From Dolomedes plantarius (taxonomy: Eukaryota > Arthropoda > Arachnida > Araneae > Dolomedidae): a stretch of 64,000 nucleotides of DNA. The stretch is taken from contig OU015490.1 in NCBI GenBank assembly GCA_907164885.2, positions 16,463,547-16,527,546 of the forward strand, written 5' to 3'. Position 1 is the stretch's first letter. The number at the start of each line of letters is the position of its first letter. The notes under the pieces are model-generated. The model did not search any database. It saw only the letters and a list, made by a program, of their open reading frames with translations, and had not been told where the DNA came from. The position numbers and the translations under genes were made by a program. Positions 34,122 through 46,780 of this stretch are shown here, piece by piece.

Positions 34122-35093
34122 GCCTATTTTTTCGTGTTAATCCCTAAACTACACAAACAGCCAATTAAATTTTGATCCGTAACTGTGGGTTGTAAATCAT
34201 ATCTAGAAACAGCTAACACCAAACTACTTAACGTAATTAAGAATATATACATAAAAATTGCTGGTTACGGCTGTCACATTATAAAAAAACAGTAAAAAAG
34301 TAATAGATCTAGTGGAGGGGCTTAGTGACGTGACTAACATCAAATCTTATGATTTTACCGATTTATTCAATTCTATTGACATCGAAGACCTAATATGCAT
34401 CACGCAAGAGACATATGAAAAATATGACCTCAAAGAATTCATAACACGGGCAAAATATTTGACATTATTGCAAATCGTGCTAAAGGAGACTTATGTAAGT
34501 AATGGACTAAATTTATACAAACAAAAGAGTATTGTATTAATTGGTATATACATATATACCAATGGGGGGAGCCTGCTCTTTCGCACTTGCTTTTTTGCAT
34601 ACATACGAGAGCGGAATAGACCTTAACAACGATATGATATACCTCCGATACGTAGACGATGTCCTAATATTATTCCGAAATGGCGGATCTGTTATTAAGT
34701 TCGACTTTTACCCGGAATACTTAGAGTTGACAGAAACATAAAAAAAATACGGATGATAGTATAGATTACTTAGAAATAAATCTAAGGCGAGGAAACAATG
34801 ACATGATAGAATATAGAATATACGACAAACGCACAAAATATAACATCAAAATTAACAGACTGACAGATTGGCGGTCTGCAATACATAAATCGATATTTCG
34901 AAATGTCATTTTCAACCACATAACACGATGTGAAAATTTATACAGTGATAACGAGATAAAAAAATATAATATCTTCGAGTATATAAAGTCATCATTAAAT
35001 TATCACTATCCGTACTTTTTCGTAATGAAAAACGTGTGTAGATTTTTAAATATTACTGGGGATGAGTTCCTTAAAAACATAGAGTTAACTGCG
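34122..35093 (+). pseudogene. reverse transcriptase relic, possibly Penelope-like
   Basis: In order the frames show IPKLHKQPIKF (N-terminal RT motif; a stop follows), YDFTDLFNSIDIEDL (motif A with the catalytic Asp), MGGACSFALAFLHTYE (motif B), LRYVDDVLILF (motif C, the YVDD box) and FYPEYLELTE with DYLEINLRRG after it (D/E region). A C-terminal part reads DWRSAIHKSIFRNVIF. At least three frame changes (34285-34300, about 34545, about 34745) and stops near 34168 and 34741 disable it. PKLHK before motif A and a YVDD box are typical of Penelope-like and related RTs; endonuclease and termini are not seen, so the family call is tentative. Confidence 0.75.
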
Positions 35094-35544
35094 TGAGTGA
35101 CTGTATACGGATTTATGGGCGTAACAGATTTGGCGGATTTGTGTACATGAAGAGTGGCTCGGTTGTTCTTGATGTATTGTTATTTGGTCTTGTATTTTTA
35201 AATATTTTTAAATATATTGTTTAGTTTTATTTAGACATAAAAAATTTACTCTTTTATTCAGCTCTTTTTCTACAAATGATTTAGAGGAACTCTTTTATCG
35301 AGTCTTCGGTCTCGCGATGCTCTGGTCCACTGGGAGTGTTCGCCTTGGCAAGAAAACATGTTCAACCAGGGAAGAGGGGTCACAAACACTCTCTGGCCAT
35401 TTCTGTGCATCGCTCCATTAGTATAATTCTTCTTATTTATTTTAACTAAACGTATCCGTATTGTGATAGGGGGTGTGTTGCTGTACGTGCAGGTACTTCT
35501 GTTTTTCGATTCTGTTTTACGATTTTAGTGTTTTCGCAGGTTTT

Positions 35545-35585
<41 letters not shown>

Positions 35586-36383
35586 TTGTTGGCACTTTAT
35601 TGTGGCAACAACTTATTAAACTTATTTGGCTTTAATTGATAAATTAAAGACAAATATATTTTTCCCACCTTGTCATAAAATAATAGGCGCTTGACGAATT
35701 TTACTTTTATGAATTTTAAAAATACGTCGGCCTACTTTTTAAAGTTACAAAGTAGGTACCTAGTCTATGTATTAATATACATTTTAGATATTTTAAAAAA
35801 AAATCTAATTATAGACTGAGCATTACATTTCCCGTTTTCTTTTGCTACTGCCCTCTCACTGCTATAAATTCCTTAAACTTTAAAACTTGTTCCTTGTGTT
35901 TTATAAAAAGATTCTTCAAGAAAAATTAATAAATTTTGTAAGTGTAAATTTCTTTATTCTGTAACAAAAAAGAGTAAGAATGGCACAGAATAAAAATATA
36001 AGGCGTAGAAAAATGATAAAAAGTATGCTTTTAAATAAATTATACAGAGGGTAACCATTGGTTACACAAGGGTCAGCAACTAGATATATAGTTCAAATGA
36101 CTGGGGTTTAGTTTATACTATGCGATAGTGTTTATAATTAATTTTTTACAGAATTATTTTATCTGTTAAGTTAACCCTCTGTGAATCTTTATGAAGCAAT
36201 TAATCCTTTGAGATATTTAAAAATTATTACTTTATCTGTAACGTCCGGTTTATGTAAAGAACTGGGTAGTCTACCCTATCCATGTATATTCGTTTTGTTT
36301 TTTTATAGATGTAATATGAATGTGGATATGAGATTTGGATCCATTTCAGTAATCCATCAGATATGGAACTCTAATTCTTGATA
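35094..36383. other. unassigned AT-rich sequence with a TA run at 35550-35580
   Basis: No gene recognised. It could hold the 3' part of the retroelement, but I see no motif or tail. Confidence 0.4.
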
Positions 36384-36390
36384 TATATAT

Positions 36391-36462
<72 letters not shown>
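36384..36462. repeat. (TA)n microsatellite
   Basis: A TA run at the 3' side of Helitron copy B. Confidence 0.95.
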
Positions 36463-36466
<4 letters not shown>

Positions 36467-36467
<1 letters not shown>

Positions 36468-36585
36468 TAGCTGAAAACCCGCACTTCGCTACGGAGTACA
36501 TTCAAAGTAAAATCATCGGTCAATGTATGCAATTAATGCCAATATATATATAATAAATACGACGATCAATGTATATAATTGATGT

Positions 36586-36621
<36 letters not shown>

Positions 36622-37255
36622 AAAAAATCGTAAGGGATATTTTTATAGACAAAATAATGTAGAAGAAGATATTCAAATTAAATCTAATATAAAGAATACT
36701 AAAGAATATAGTACAGTTAATATAGTACAGTTTCTAGAACATTTCTTTTACTGTATTTTAATATTTTTTTGGATAATGTCCAATCGTCTGCCGCATTAGC
36801 AATGAAAAAAAAAATATTTTTGTCTATTTAGTTTTTATGCACGTGACGATAAATTTATTTAAAGTACCAGAAAAAGAAGTCACGTGATCGGCATTTAATA
36901 AATTAAATTCTAAAAATTAATCTTTAAAAATTCACCAAAAATCAGGAAATGGAGGTAAAGATTCGAAAAAGATTTCATTTTAAAGGAATGTTTATGATCT
37001 TTCTAGTGATATAAATTTTATAACCCTCAAGTTATTATTTTAAATGCAAACTTAAAAAAAAGTAAAAAAAAACAGCCTAAAAATTTAATTTTAAAAAATC
37101 TAAGAAGAATTTTTCAAAAATCTCTCTTAGTGCACCCCTACACTATTAGAAGAATCGCCATGCAAAATTTCAGCCCTTTAGGTCCAGTGGTTTGGTCAGT
37201 GCGTTGTATGTCAGTGAGTCAGTCAGTCAGTGAATGAATGAGTCAGTTACGGAAC

Positions 37256-37270
<15 letters not shown>
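36467..37270 (-). mobile_element. non-autonomous Helitron, copy B
   Basis: On the minus strand it ends GTACTCCGTAGCGAAGTGCG, then GGTTTTCAGCTAGT: a short hairpin (CCGTA/TGCGG around GCGAAG) followed by CTAG, the Helitron 3' signature. The 5' side reads AAACAGTTCCGTAACTGACT and merges into (TA)n. An internal (TA)n lies at 36589-36616. No helicase is encoded. Confidence 0.9.
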
Positions 37271-37298
<28 letters not shown>

Positions 37299-37299
<1 letters not shown>

Positions 37300-37804
37300 A
37301 CCCATACCTCGCTTTACGGTCTAGATACGTTCCGGAAAAGTTGGCCGTAAAGCGAAAAGCTGTATAACGAATCAATTATTTTGATACAAACCCATGCAAA
37401 TTTAATTGGATCTGTTCCAATTTTTTATAAATAATATAGTTTTTAAGTTCATAAAGTATTTTATTCTTTATATTTCCTATATAAATGCTTGCATAAAAAT
37501 AAAACAATGTAATACTAAACAGAAATTCAAAATATAAACATAAACAAAAACAAAAGAAATCATACCCACATATGCTCACATATAATAAAAAACATAAATT
37601 AAAATGTTTAAAAACTGTTTTAATGTGATGACGAACATTAACACGAAGAATCACTAAGCTATAATATGCTGCCATCATCACACTCCGCTGATGCGGCCGT
37701 ATAACGAAACATTGTGGGCCGTAAATCGAAAAAGTGCCATAATTATAAAAGGCCGTTATAGCGAAATGGCGTATAAAGAGCGTCCGAATAGCGAGGTATA
37801 GGTG
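37299..37804. mobile_element. Tigger-like MITE with CACCYATACCTCGC ends
   Basis: CACCCATACCTCGCTTTACG on the left and GAATAGCGAGGTATAGGTG on the right form inverted ends. GGCCGTAAAGCGAAA and GGCCGTTATAGCGAAA motifs repeat near each end. The right TA is clear; the left has decayed to AA. The 506-bp interior is AT-rich and non-coding. Confidence 0.82.
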
Positions 37805-37871
37805 TATAGTGAAATTGGTATGTCTTAACTGTGGTTAATTCTAATGATACTGTATCTTTATCCCAAATCTC

Positions 37872-38567
37872 TCTATATAAAACAGTTCCGTAACTGACTC
37901 ATTCATTCACTGACTGATTGACTGACTGACATACAACGCACTGACCAAACCGCTGGACCTAAAGGGCTGACATTTTGCATGGCGATTCTTCTAATAGTGT
38001 AGGGGTGCACTAAGAAAGATTTTTCAAAAATTCTTCTTACATTTTTTTAAATTAAATTTTTAAGCTGTTTTTTAGACTTTTTTTACGTTTACATTTAAAA
38101 TAATACATTGAGGGTTATAAAATTTATATCACGAGAAAGATCATAAAAATTCCTTCAAAATGAAATTTTTTTCGAATTTTTACCTCCATTTCCTGATTTT
38201 TGGTGAATGTTTAAAGATTAATTTTTAGAATTTAATTTATTAAATGCCGATCACGTGATTTCTTTTTCTGGTACTTTCAATAAATTTATCGTCACGTGCG
38301 TAACAACTAAATAGACAAAAAAAATATTTTTTTTCTCTTTCTAATGCAGCAGACGATTGGATATTATCCAAAAAAAATGCATATCCCTTACGATTTTTTT
38401 ATAAATATATATATATAGATAGATATATATTTTATACATTAATTGTATACATTGATCATCGCATTTATTATAAATATATATATTTATTTTTTGGCATAAA
38501 TTGCATACGTTGACCGTTGTATTTAATTTGAATGTACTCCGTAGCGAAACGCGGGTTTTCAGCTAGT
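37872..38567 (+). mobile_element. non-autonomous Helitron, copy C
   Basis: Starts TCTATATAAAACAGTTCCGT and ends GTAGCGAAACGCGGGTTTTC then AGCTAGT. The GACTGACTGACATACAACGC block, CTAAAGGGCTGACATTTTGC and GCCGATCACGTGATTTCTTT are family hallmarks. The next copy starts five bases after its end, in the same orientation. Confidence 0.92.
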
Positions 38568-38572
38568 CTAAA

Positions 38573-39299
38573 TCTATAAAAGAGTTCCGTAACTGACTGA
38601 CTCACTAACATATAACGCACAGACCAAACCACTAGACATAAAGGGCTGACATTTTGCATGGCGATTTTTCTAATAGGGTAGGGGTGCACTAAGAGAGATT
38701 TTTGAAAAATTCTTCTTAGAATTTTTAAAATTAAATTTTTAAGCTGTTTTTGAAACATTCTTTAAAGTTTGCATTTAAAATAATAATTGTAGGGTTATAA
38801 AATTTGTATCACGAGAAAGGTCCTAAAAATTCCTTTAAAATGAAATCCTTTTCGAATCTTTACCTCCATTTTCTGGTTTTTGGTGAATTTTTAAAGATAA
38901 ATTTTTGAAATTAAATTTATTAAATGCTGATCACGTGGTTTCTTTTCTTTTTGTATTGCTTTAAATTAATTTATCGTCACGTGTATAGCAACGAAATAAA
39001 TTGACAAAAAAATATTTTTTTCTTTCTAATGCGGCAGACGACTGGACATTATTTAAAAAAAAATTAAAATACATCAAATGAAATGTTCCTCAAACTGTAG
39101 TACATTAACTGTACTATATTCTTTAGCATGTTGTATTAGATTTAATTTGAATATTTTCTTCTACATTATTTTGTCTATAAAAATATCCGTTATGATTTTT
39201 TTATAAATATATATTTTTTATTTTGGCATGAATAGCATACATTGACCGTTGTATTTAATTTGAATGTACTCCGTAGCGAAGTGCGGGTTTTCAGCTAGT
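38573..39299 (+). mobile_element. non-autonomous Helitron, copy D
   Basis: Starts TCTATAAAAGAGTTCCGTAA and ends CCGTAGCGAAGTGCGGGTTT then TCAGCTAGT. Same internal blocks as copy C but with its own substitutions and indels, so it is a separate insertion or an old duplication, not a fresh tandem copy. Confidence 0.92.
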
Positions 39300-40909
39300 A
39301 TAAACATATAAATCATATCAGTCTTTCACATTACAATACCAAACGGACGAGGCCAACTAAAACAAACACAAGCAACCAACAGCTGTGCTGCATTACGAAA
39401 ACGTAAAATCGTTCCGTTCAAAAATTCGATTTGACCGATAGCGGTCGGCAGGAAAACTTTCTTCGCGGTACGTGATATGAAAAATGTCGAAGAACACCGA
39501 TCTGCAGACGATTGTTCTGCGTGCGAGAGGGACATATTTGCCCACAACACTCGCGTCATCTATCCTGGATTTTTTGTTACTTGTAGTCGCGGGGCGTTAT
39601 CACGTCGCAGTGTCAAAATAAAGCGGCCGATAATCACTCCCTATCTCGGCGCTAAAACCCAGTACTTAAAATCCAATCTCCGAGATTTTCCATGCCCAGA
39701 GAGGAGAGGGCCTCTAAAAATACGACTCCATTTGAATAAATTCCTAATTAGCGGCTCCCCCCGTGATTGGACGCGTCACGCTAGCCCCGAATTCACGGAC
39801 AGACGTGGAAATTAATATTAAAGGCTCGCCTTCTGTCCGGACAAAAGTTCGCTACCTCTGCCCGCCTTCCCTCTAATTGGTTATTCTATTACTAACACAC
39901 CACGTCCCATTGGACAGAGTGAGCAGGTAGGGTCACGCCTACCTAGACAGTTCGGCAACTACCTGGAAAGTCAGTCCCCGCCCTTTGAACGGGACTGTCA
40001 GGGTGGTCCCAGGTGCGGAGGGGGTACCCGAGCGATTATTATAATTCTTGGCCAGAGGATCGTTGACCACCGCCGTACACCCCTGTTTTAATTAGGTTGT
40101 TAAAATTCGCGAAGCTGTGTAGGTATTCAAATATGCATGTGGTCTGCCATTGGAAGCAGGGTGGTCGAAGGATTTTTTACCTTTTTTTTTTTTTTTTCGC
40201 GATCGCTTATAATTAAGTGGTATCAGGCGATGTTCGAAATGGAAGGTGTTCCGATTAAGGGAAAGGGTTAGGCCTTTCAGATAAATATTCGTTGCGTCGG
40301 GTTAAAAAAAGCTTTTATCTCGGAACAAGGAAAGTCCATGTTCGGCGGAGATTGGAATGCAGAATGTTTTGTCCCGTCCAGAAAGGGAAGGAAATGTCCA
40401 CGAGTGATTCAAATAAAACGCTGCCCGGGAGCTACTCGAAAAAACCCGGTAGGCTGTCTAGCTTTGATGCGACATCATTTACAAAGTAGTCCCAGAAAGG
40501 AGAACATCGCAAAAGAAACACGATATGATAAAATGATACATTTACAGGATGTCTTAATTAGCGGAGAGATTGAGAGAACTACTAGCATGCTGATCGCCGC
40601 TGGATCTTAATTTAACTCCCTGCATAATTTAGGGGAGGGGGAATTTTATGAAATGCGTGTAGCTAGGTAATAACGATTCCTGGGAGATTTTTTTAGAGGG
40701 AATGCGTATCGTGTTCACATTTATATTTATGACTAGTTTCATGTAGTTCGCTTACTACTGAATTGTAACTTACCCCAAGACTAATGTGCTCTATCCCGAA
40801 AATATTACGATTATTTTAATTCTTACTCTAATCTTAATGAGGACATTTGCAGATAAGATGTTTTTCGCTTCCTTTTAATCCATACAGTATTAAAAAAAAT
40901 TTCAAAATA
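39300..40909. other. unassigned, GC-richer sequence
   Basis: About 1.6 kb with no repeat I recognise and a more balanced base composition (39330-40100 especially). Open frames at 39477-39815 and 40292-40610 show no known domain. This is the best candidate for single-copy host DNA (intergenic, intronic or regulatory) in the window. Confidence 0.45.
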
Positions 40910-40989
40910 GACTAATGGTTCAAAACCCTGAAATTCAAGTATAATATCTTCATTCTAACTCCTAAAGGCAATCCAAGTATCGTGATTAA

Positions 40990-42240
40990 TTATTTAGGGT
41001 AATTCTCGTACCTTAATAATTTCAATTATACTTTCGTCAACAGACTCAAGAGACTGATTTATGTAGTAATTAAGGTAATACTCGCATTTTAATTCCTTTC
41101 AGTTATACTTTCTTTAACACACTCAAGCGACTGATTTATAAAGTAATTTAGGTAATATTCGTATTTAAATAATTTCGATTATACTTTCATTAACAAACTC
41201 AAGAGACTGATTTATGAAGTAAATAAGGTAACATTCGTATTTTATTAATTTCAATCATACTTTCGTTAAGGGGATGGTGGACCTTTCAAAGCGATTTTTG
41301 AAATTTTTATCTCAGAGATATGAAATTTTCCATATATATTCATTAAAGTATAACGATATTAAAACCCTTATAAAATTTTATAAATATTTAAAAAAATTAT
41401 GATTAAAAAAACTGAAATTAAATTACTTGTTTTTAAAATGCTCCTTGCGACTCAATTTTTAACGTTCCCCCTTAATTTTGGAAATATTTTTATGCTTGTA
41501 CCCTGAATTTTCGTGAAATGTTTGTACTTTTCTACACTTAAGTTAAACTTTGATAACCTGAATGATCTCGAATCCTAAAATGGGTACATAACTTTATTTT
41601 GATGCATTACAGGGGTCTTTATTATAAATTTCATAAAATTTCGTCAAAAATTGTGATGCGAGGAGCATTTTAAAGACTTACAAATCTGGAAATTTCTCAT
41701 TTTGAGAAAAATCCATTCAAAAGATGTTTTTTCACCTCCCTTTAATACTTACTTTTTTAAAGCCACCAAGTTTTCATTTTACTTTTCACTACATATTTTG
41801 AATGCATTTCATTCCAATATTTACATGTTTTTAAAATATCAATACACCCCCCCCCAAAAAAATTCCAATTTTTGTTCAATTTTTCGTAATTTGAAAGTCC
41901 ACCATCGCCTTAAAGAACTCAAGGGACTAATTTATAAAAGTAATAAAGGTAATACTCGTATTTTGAAAATTTCAATTATACTTTCGTTAATAAATCAAGA
42001 GACTGATTTATAAAATAATTTAGGTAATATTCGTATTTTAATAATTTCAACTATACTTTCTTTAATAAACTCAAGAGACTGGTTTATAAAGTAATGAAGA
42101 CAATATTCGTATTTCAATAAATTCAATTATACTTTCCTTAATGAACTCAGGAGACTTATTTATAAAGTAATGAAGCTCATATTCGTATTTTAATAATTTT
42201 AGTTATACTTTCGTTAACAAATTCAAGGGTTAAATATTCA
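40990..42240 (+). repeat. ~75-bp tandem repeat array
   Basis: Units carry GGTAATATTCGTATTTTAAT, TTCAATTATACTTTCGTTAA and CAAACTCAAGAGACTGATTT. Starts lie near 40999, 41072, 41151, 41227, then (after N2) 41947, 42022, 42097 and 42178. The N2 element interrupts the fourth unit. Confidence 0.9.
41270..41909. mobile_element. N2: TTAA-flanked MITE
   Basis: TTAA at 41266-41269 and 41910-41913. Ends GGGGATGGTGGACCTTTCAA and the inverse of GGCGATGGTGGACTTTCAAA. The 640-bp AT-rich interior has no coding motif. It shares the end pattern (GTGGAC then TTTCAAA) with N3 and N4. Confidence 0.88.
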
Positions 42241-42922
42241 ATAGTATCATAAAATTAAAGTATCTTATCTGGTAATATTAACTTATACAAAAAAAAAGAA
42301 ACATCTTGTAAGGTAATACTCCTATTATAATATTTTCCATTATATAAGAGATTCTGCTAATATTAATTTACATAATAAAAAATTCCAAAAAGATCAATTG
42401 TTTTAGGCAAGGTAATTAATGTATTACCTTGAAAGGGTAACAAAAATATTATCTTGCTTATTAACCATTAAGATATTCCTTACAACTCAAGGAAGATATT
42501 ATTCCTTTTACAAAACGCTTGTTGCAACTATAAAAATATTATTCGAGAAGGTAATACAAGTATATTAGTATATATTATAAAATGATTTTATTAATTACTA
42601 AACGAGAGGGAGGCATTTTTGATTTTTTAGTTATTCCTTCGGGTAATTTATACATGAAACAAATTTCGAAACTGATACATGCAGTTTTAGATACCGCACC
42701 AAAAAAGTTTTTCAAAAAGAAAATACTATAAATCTTCTCTATATTGTATTTTTTTTTTTTAATTCTGAATAGATCAGTGGTTCAAGACCACGAAATTCAA
42801 GCATTATATCTCCGCTGTAACTCACTATAAGGCATTCAAAGTATTATTAATAATTCTTCAAGATAATACTCACATTTTAATAATTCAATTATATTTTCGT
42901 TAACAAACTGAAGAGACTAATA

Positions 42923-44129
42923 CACTGAAGTGCCACTGAATTAGGGATACCTACCTAGTAACGAGTTGGGCCTCCTCTGGCCTTGATAACGGCTACCACA
43001 CGACGAGGCATAGATTCAACAAGTTTCTGGAAACGTTCCACGGGAATGGCTTGCCAAATATTGGCTAAAGCTGTCCATAATTCAGTAAGGTTCTTTGGTG
43101 CTGTGTGATGGCCTTTCACGCCTTGTTCCAAAACATCCCAAAGATGCTCAATAGGATTTAAGTCTGGGCTTCTAGGTGGCCAATTCATGACAGAGAAGTC
43201 AGAGGAATGCTCATCCAACCAGCCAGTAGCCAACCGGGACTTGTGAGAGGTACAGTTGTCTTGCTGGAAAACTCCATTACCGTGCGGATAACAGAACAGC
43301 ATAAACGGATGGAGGTGATAACCCAGCAACTCTACGTACCGAATTGCATTGAGGGAGGTTGGTACACGCACCAAAGATCCCAAACTGTGCCACGAAAAAA
43401 CACCCCAGACCATGATTGAGCCACCATGCCCTTGTACAGTTCCAACCAGGATCCATGGATTCATGAGCCTGACGCCATATTCTCAGCCCCCCGTCGGCGT
43501 TAAGTAGTCGGAATCGAGACTCATCACTCCATGCTACTCGTTTCCAGTCCTCTACACTCCAGTCTCTGTGCTCTCTTGCCCAGGCAAGACGTGCAGCCCG
43601 ATGGCGAGTATAGAGCAATGGTACTCTCGTAGGTCGACGGCTCCCGAAACCCATACGGTGAAGCGAGCGTTGCACAGTCCGTTTACTGACTGTACGACTG
43701 GCACCGTCATTAAACTGGGTGGTAATTTGAGCTAATGTTTGGCTTCGCTGGCTACGTACAATACGCCTGCGCCGTCTCTCACGCACTGTCAAGGCTAATT
43801 GTCCTTTGCAGTTTGCCCGATCGCTAGTTTTTTTTTTCCACCATGTATTCTTGGTATACTCTTGTCACTGTCGACCTTGAAAATCCTAGCTGTCTGACGA
43901 TTTCGGAAATTGAATGGCCCATGCGTCGCGCATCTACGATTTGTCCGCGATCGAAGTCGTCTAAATCAGGCAGTTTACCCATACTGGCAATTCCAACAAT
44001 TAATTCAGAACAACCACAGTACGCGCTATATATGCAGTTACCACAGCGCCCTCACTTGCGCATACATGATGCGCAGCGCTACACAATTTGCATAGGCTTT
44101 GCTATTCCTAATTCAGTGGCACTTCAGTG
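42923..44129 (-). mobile_element. Tc1-like transposon, near-complete (1207 bp)
   Basis: The ends CACTGAAGTGCCACTGAATT and AATTCAGTGGCACTTCAGTG are perfect 20-bp inverted repeats with TA at 42921-42922 and 44130-44131. The transposase frame fills most of the element. Perfect ends suggest a young insertion despite two frame changes. Confidence 0.95.
42955..43982 (-). pseudogene. Tc1-like DD34E transposase, two frame changes
   Basis: Starts MGKLPDLDDFDRGQIVDARR with a helix-turn-helix part (HSISEIVRQLGFSRSTVTRV), then VAWSDESRFRLLNADG, VFQQDNCTSHKSRL and SPDLNPIEHLWDVLE, and ends MPRRVVAVIKARGGPTRY. All three catalytic residues (D, D, E) are present and total length would be about 340 residues, normal for Tc1. 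One frame change lies at the T-run around 43830, the other near 43455 around HESM. Both look like simple indels, so the loss of function is recent or partly sequencing error in homopolymers. Confidence 0.92.
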
Positions 44130-44560
44130 TATTTAAAATTTAAAATATCCTGTCTGGTGATATTAATTAACAAATGAGAAAAATTTTAAATTATCAATTG
44201 TTAAGGGAAGGTAATTGAGGTATTTACCTTGAAAGGGTAAAGCAAATATTATTTGCTTATTATTCATTAAAGCACTTGTTTAGCAAACTATTATTAATTT
44301 TACCAAACAACTGTTGTGACTATAAAAATTTTATTCGAGAACGTAATACAAGTATATTAGCTAGTGATAGATCATGATTTTACTAACAACGTAACTAGTT
44401 GGAGGTATTATGAATATTTGATAAATTCCTCCAAGTAATTTATAGACGAAATGATACGTCGAAAGTTACATATACAGTTTAAGAAACCAAACCAAGTATG
44501 CTTTTCCAAATAAAGTACAAACCTTATTATACCTCTAGTCATTCCCAACTAGGGTATCCG

Positions 44561-44561
<1 letters not shown>

Positions 44562-44597
<36 letters not shown>

Positions 44598-44605
44598 TAT
44601 ATATC
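44562..44605. repeat. (TA)n with a CA run
   Basis: A TA run, a short CA run, TA again, at the junction of units 2 and 3. Confidence 0.9.
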
Positions 44606-44607
44606 AA

Positions 44608-45080
44608 AATAGAACAAAGGTTCAAGACCAGGAATTTCAAGTATTATATCTCCCTGTAACTAATAAAGGCAAGAAGCTTATTAATTCTTTAAGTGTTGAG
44701 CATTGCGCTGCCCCGGGGTGCACCACAGGGGGTGGGTCCACGTTACACTCGTACCTGTCCCACAATTTTGAACCCAGTCAAGTGACGAGACCGGAACACT
44801 TGACTCTGCACATATACAGAGGCAATGTTTGGGAACTTTGAGGACATTGCAGCTACGGCAGATTTTTTCCGTGCACCAGCCGCCATTAGTGTACACGTCG
44901 GCGGTCGGGTATCGAACCAGCAAATAAAATAATTCTTTAAGGTAATACTCGTCTGTTAATTATCTCTAACATACTTCCGTAAACGAATTCAAGCGATTGA
45001 TAATTGAAATTAAAAGTATCTCTTGTGGTAATATTAATTTATATTTGATATAAAATTCAAAAAAGTTCAAAATTTATAGA
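44608..45080 (+). repeat. tandem segment unit 3 (partial, with SINE insertion)
   Basis: Begins ATAGAACAAAGGTTCAAGAC, then AATTTCAAGTATTATATCTC, is interrupted by a SINE, and resumes AATTCTTTAAGGTAATACTC and CTCTTGTGGTAATATTAATT. It decays after about 45080. Confidence 0.8.
44685..44925 (-). mobile_element. tRNA-derived SINE, family A, inverted copy
   Basis: On the minus strand GCTGGTTCGATACCCGACC supplies a B box, then GTGTACACTAATGGCGGCTG and GTGCACGG, as in the 25914 copy. The A-box part of the head is missing, so it is 5'-truncated. It sits inside unit 3. Confidence 0.8.
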
Positions 45081-46245
45081 CGAAATAAATTAAGCAGGAT
45101 GTAAAAGGATATAACACATTCAAAATCCCTATTAAAAGTCAACTAAAAAAATGATAGATTTAAATAAGATATAAAGACATAAAAATATAATCAAGCATTT
45201 CATGAAAGATGTAATAATCATTGATCCCGTGGAAATTTGCATTGCTTATTCTGTGAATTAAGGAGGACATTCTTTGAAGTTTGAGTTTCTGAAAAATGAA
45301 GTGAACGATAGACATAATACCACTCAAGCATTCTGCGCAGGGCTGAAAGATATCTAAACAATGTCTTCAATACACCTGGAGGATTTTCCATGTAAACATT
45401 TTACCAGCAATAATCTCCCCTTTCTAACAATCCAAGATAAACCGCATGCGCAGAGCTGTCTGTATCGATAAGAAGATTTTTAAATCTTTGTACGTTTTAC
45501 TTCGAACTACATCGACATTCAACGACCGTGGGTGTCGAACCCGAGTCCAGTGATCAACGAAAATGTTCTACCAAACGAATGATCCAAGGAACATTTTTTA
45601 ATACCATTTCTAACAAATGTCCCCCCTACTTTGTTTCAAACAACGTCAAAGGGAGTTGGGTCTACATATTAAGTGGTTCATATATTTATATGTGGGAAAA
45701 TTCATGACTGTCTATATTAGGACATAAATATCGAGACCACATCGAGTATGACTCAGAGGCAACTCGAGGGAAATGCAAACAGAAAAACACAACTTCCCAT
45801 ATTCCACGGCATCATTATGTAGGGGTGGCGACAGGTTTCGAACAAATCAATAGATTATCTTCAGACCGAGGAACCTTGTCACCAGGATGCATATGTGAAC
45901 ATGAATTGCATAAGTGAAATGTTCATAGTGATCATCACACGTCATGGTCTTCGGCTTAGCCATAAACTATGAATTAACTTGCAATTTGCCGCTACTCCTT
46001 TAATTACATTACAGAATAAAAGAAGTTTTGTGTTCCTGTTTACAACCTCTACATCATGGTTCTCGACCTGTTCATGTCTACGCCTCTCCATTAGATGATC
46101 TTCATACTCCCCCCCTCCCCCCGAGAGGCCCACTCATTAACAACAGAGTAATTATGTGATTAAATAAACGTTTTTAACTATCGTAATTTTTTTTTCCTGA
46201 AGAGAGGTACCGGAACGCTGTTCCGACGCGTTCCGCCTCAAATTG
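45081..46245. other. unassigned sequence
   Basis: No recognised repeat or gene over about 1.1 kb. Confidence 0.45.
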
Positions 46246-46250
46246 AGCCC

Positions 46251-46778
<528 letters not shown>

Positions 46779-46780
46779 TC

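Larger units (their letters stand above)
40910..42764 (+). repeat. tandem segment unit 1 (with N2 insertion)
   Basis: Begins ACTAATGGTTCAAAACCCTG, continues AAATTCAAGTATAATATC, then the 75-bp array, GTATTACCTTGAAAGGGTAA, TTATTCGAGAAGGTAATACA and CATGCAGTTTTAGATACC. The same order recurs in units 2 and 3. Unit 1 is longer because of the expanded 75-bp array and N2. Confidence 0.85.
42765..44607 (+). repeat. tandem segment unit 2 (with Tc1 insertion)
   Basis: Begins ATCAGTGGTTCAAGACCACG and continues AAATTCAAGCATTATATCTC, then AATTCAATTATATTTTCGTT, where the Tc1 element enters. After it come TATTTACCTTGAAAGGGTAA, TTATTCGAGAACGTAATACA and ATACAGTTTAAGAAACC, the same order as unit 1. Confidence 0.85.

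Noticed and set aside
39326..40610. Several 65-112 codon frames in GC-richer DNA
   Set aside because: No domain, signal peptide or splice arrangement that I can support; listed only as unassigned sequence.
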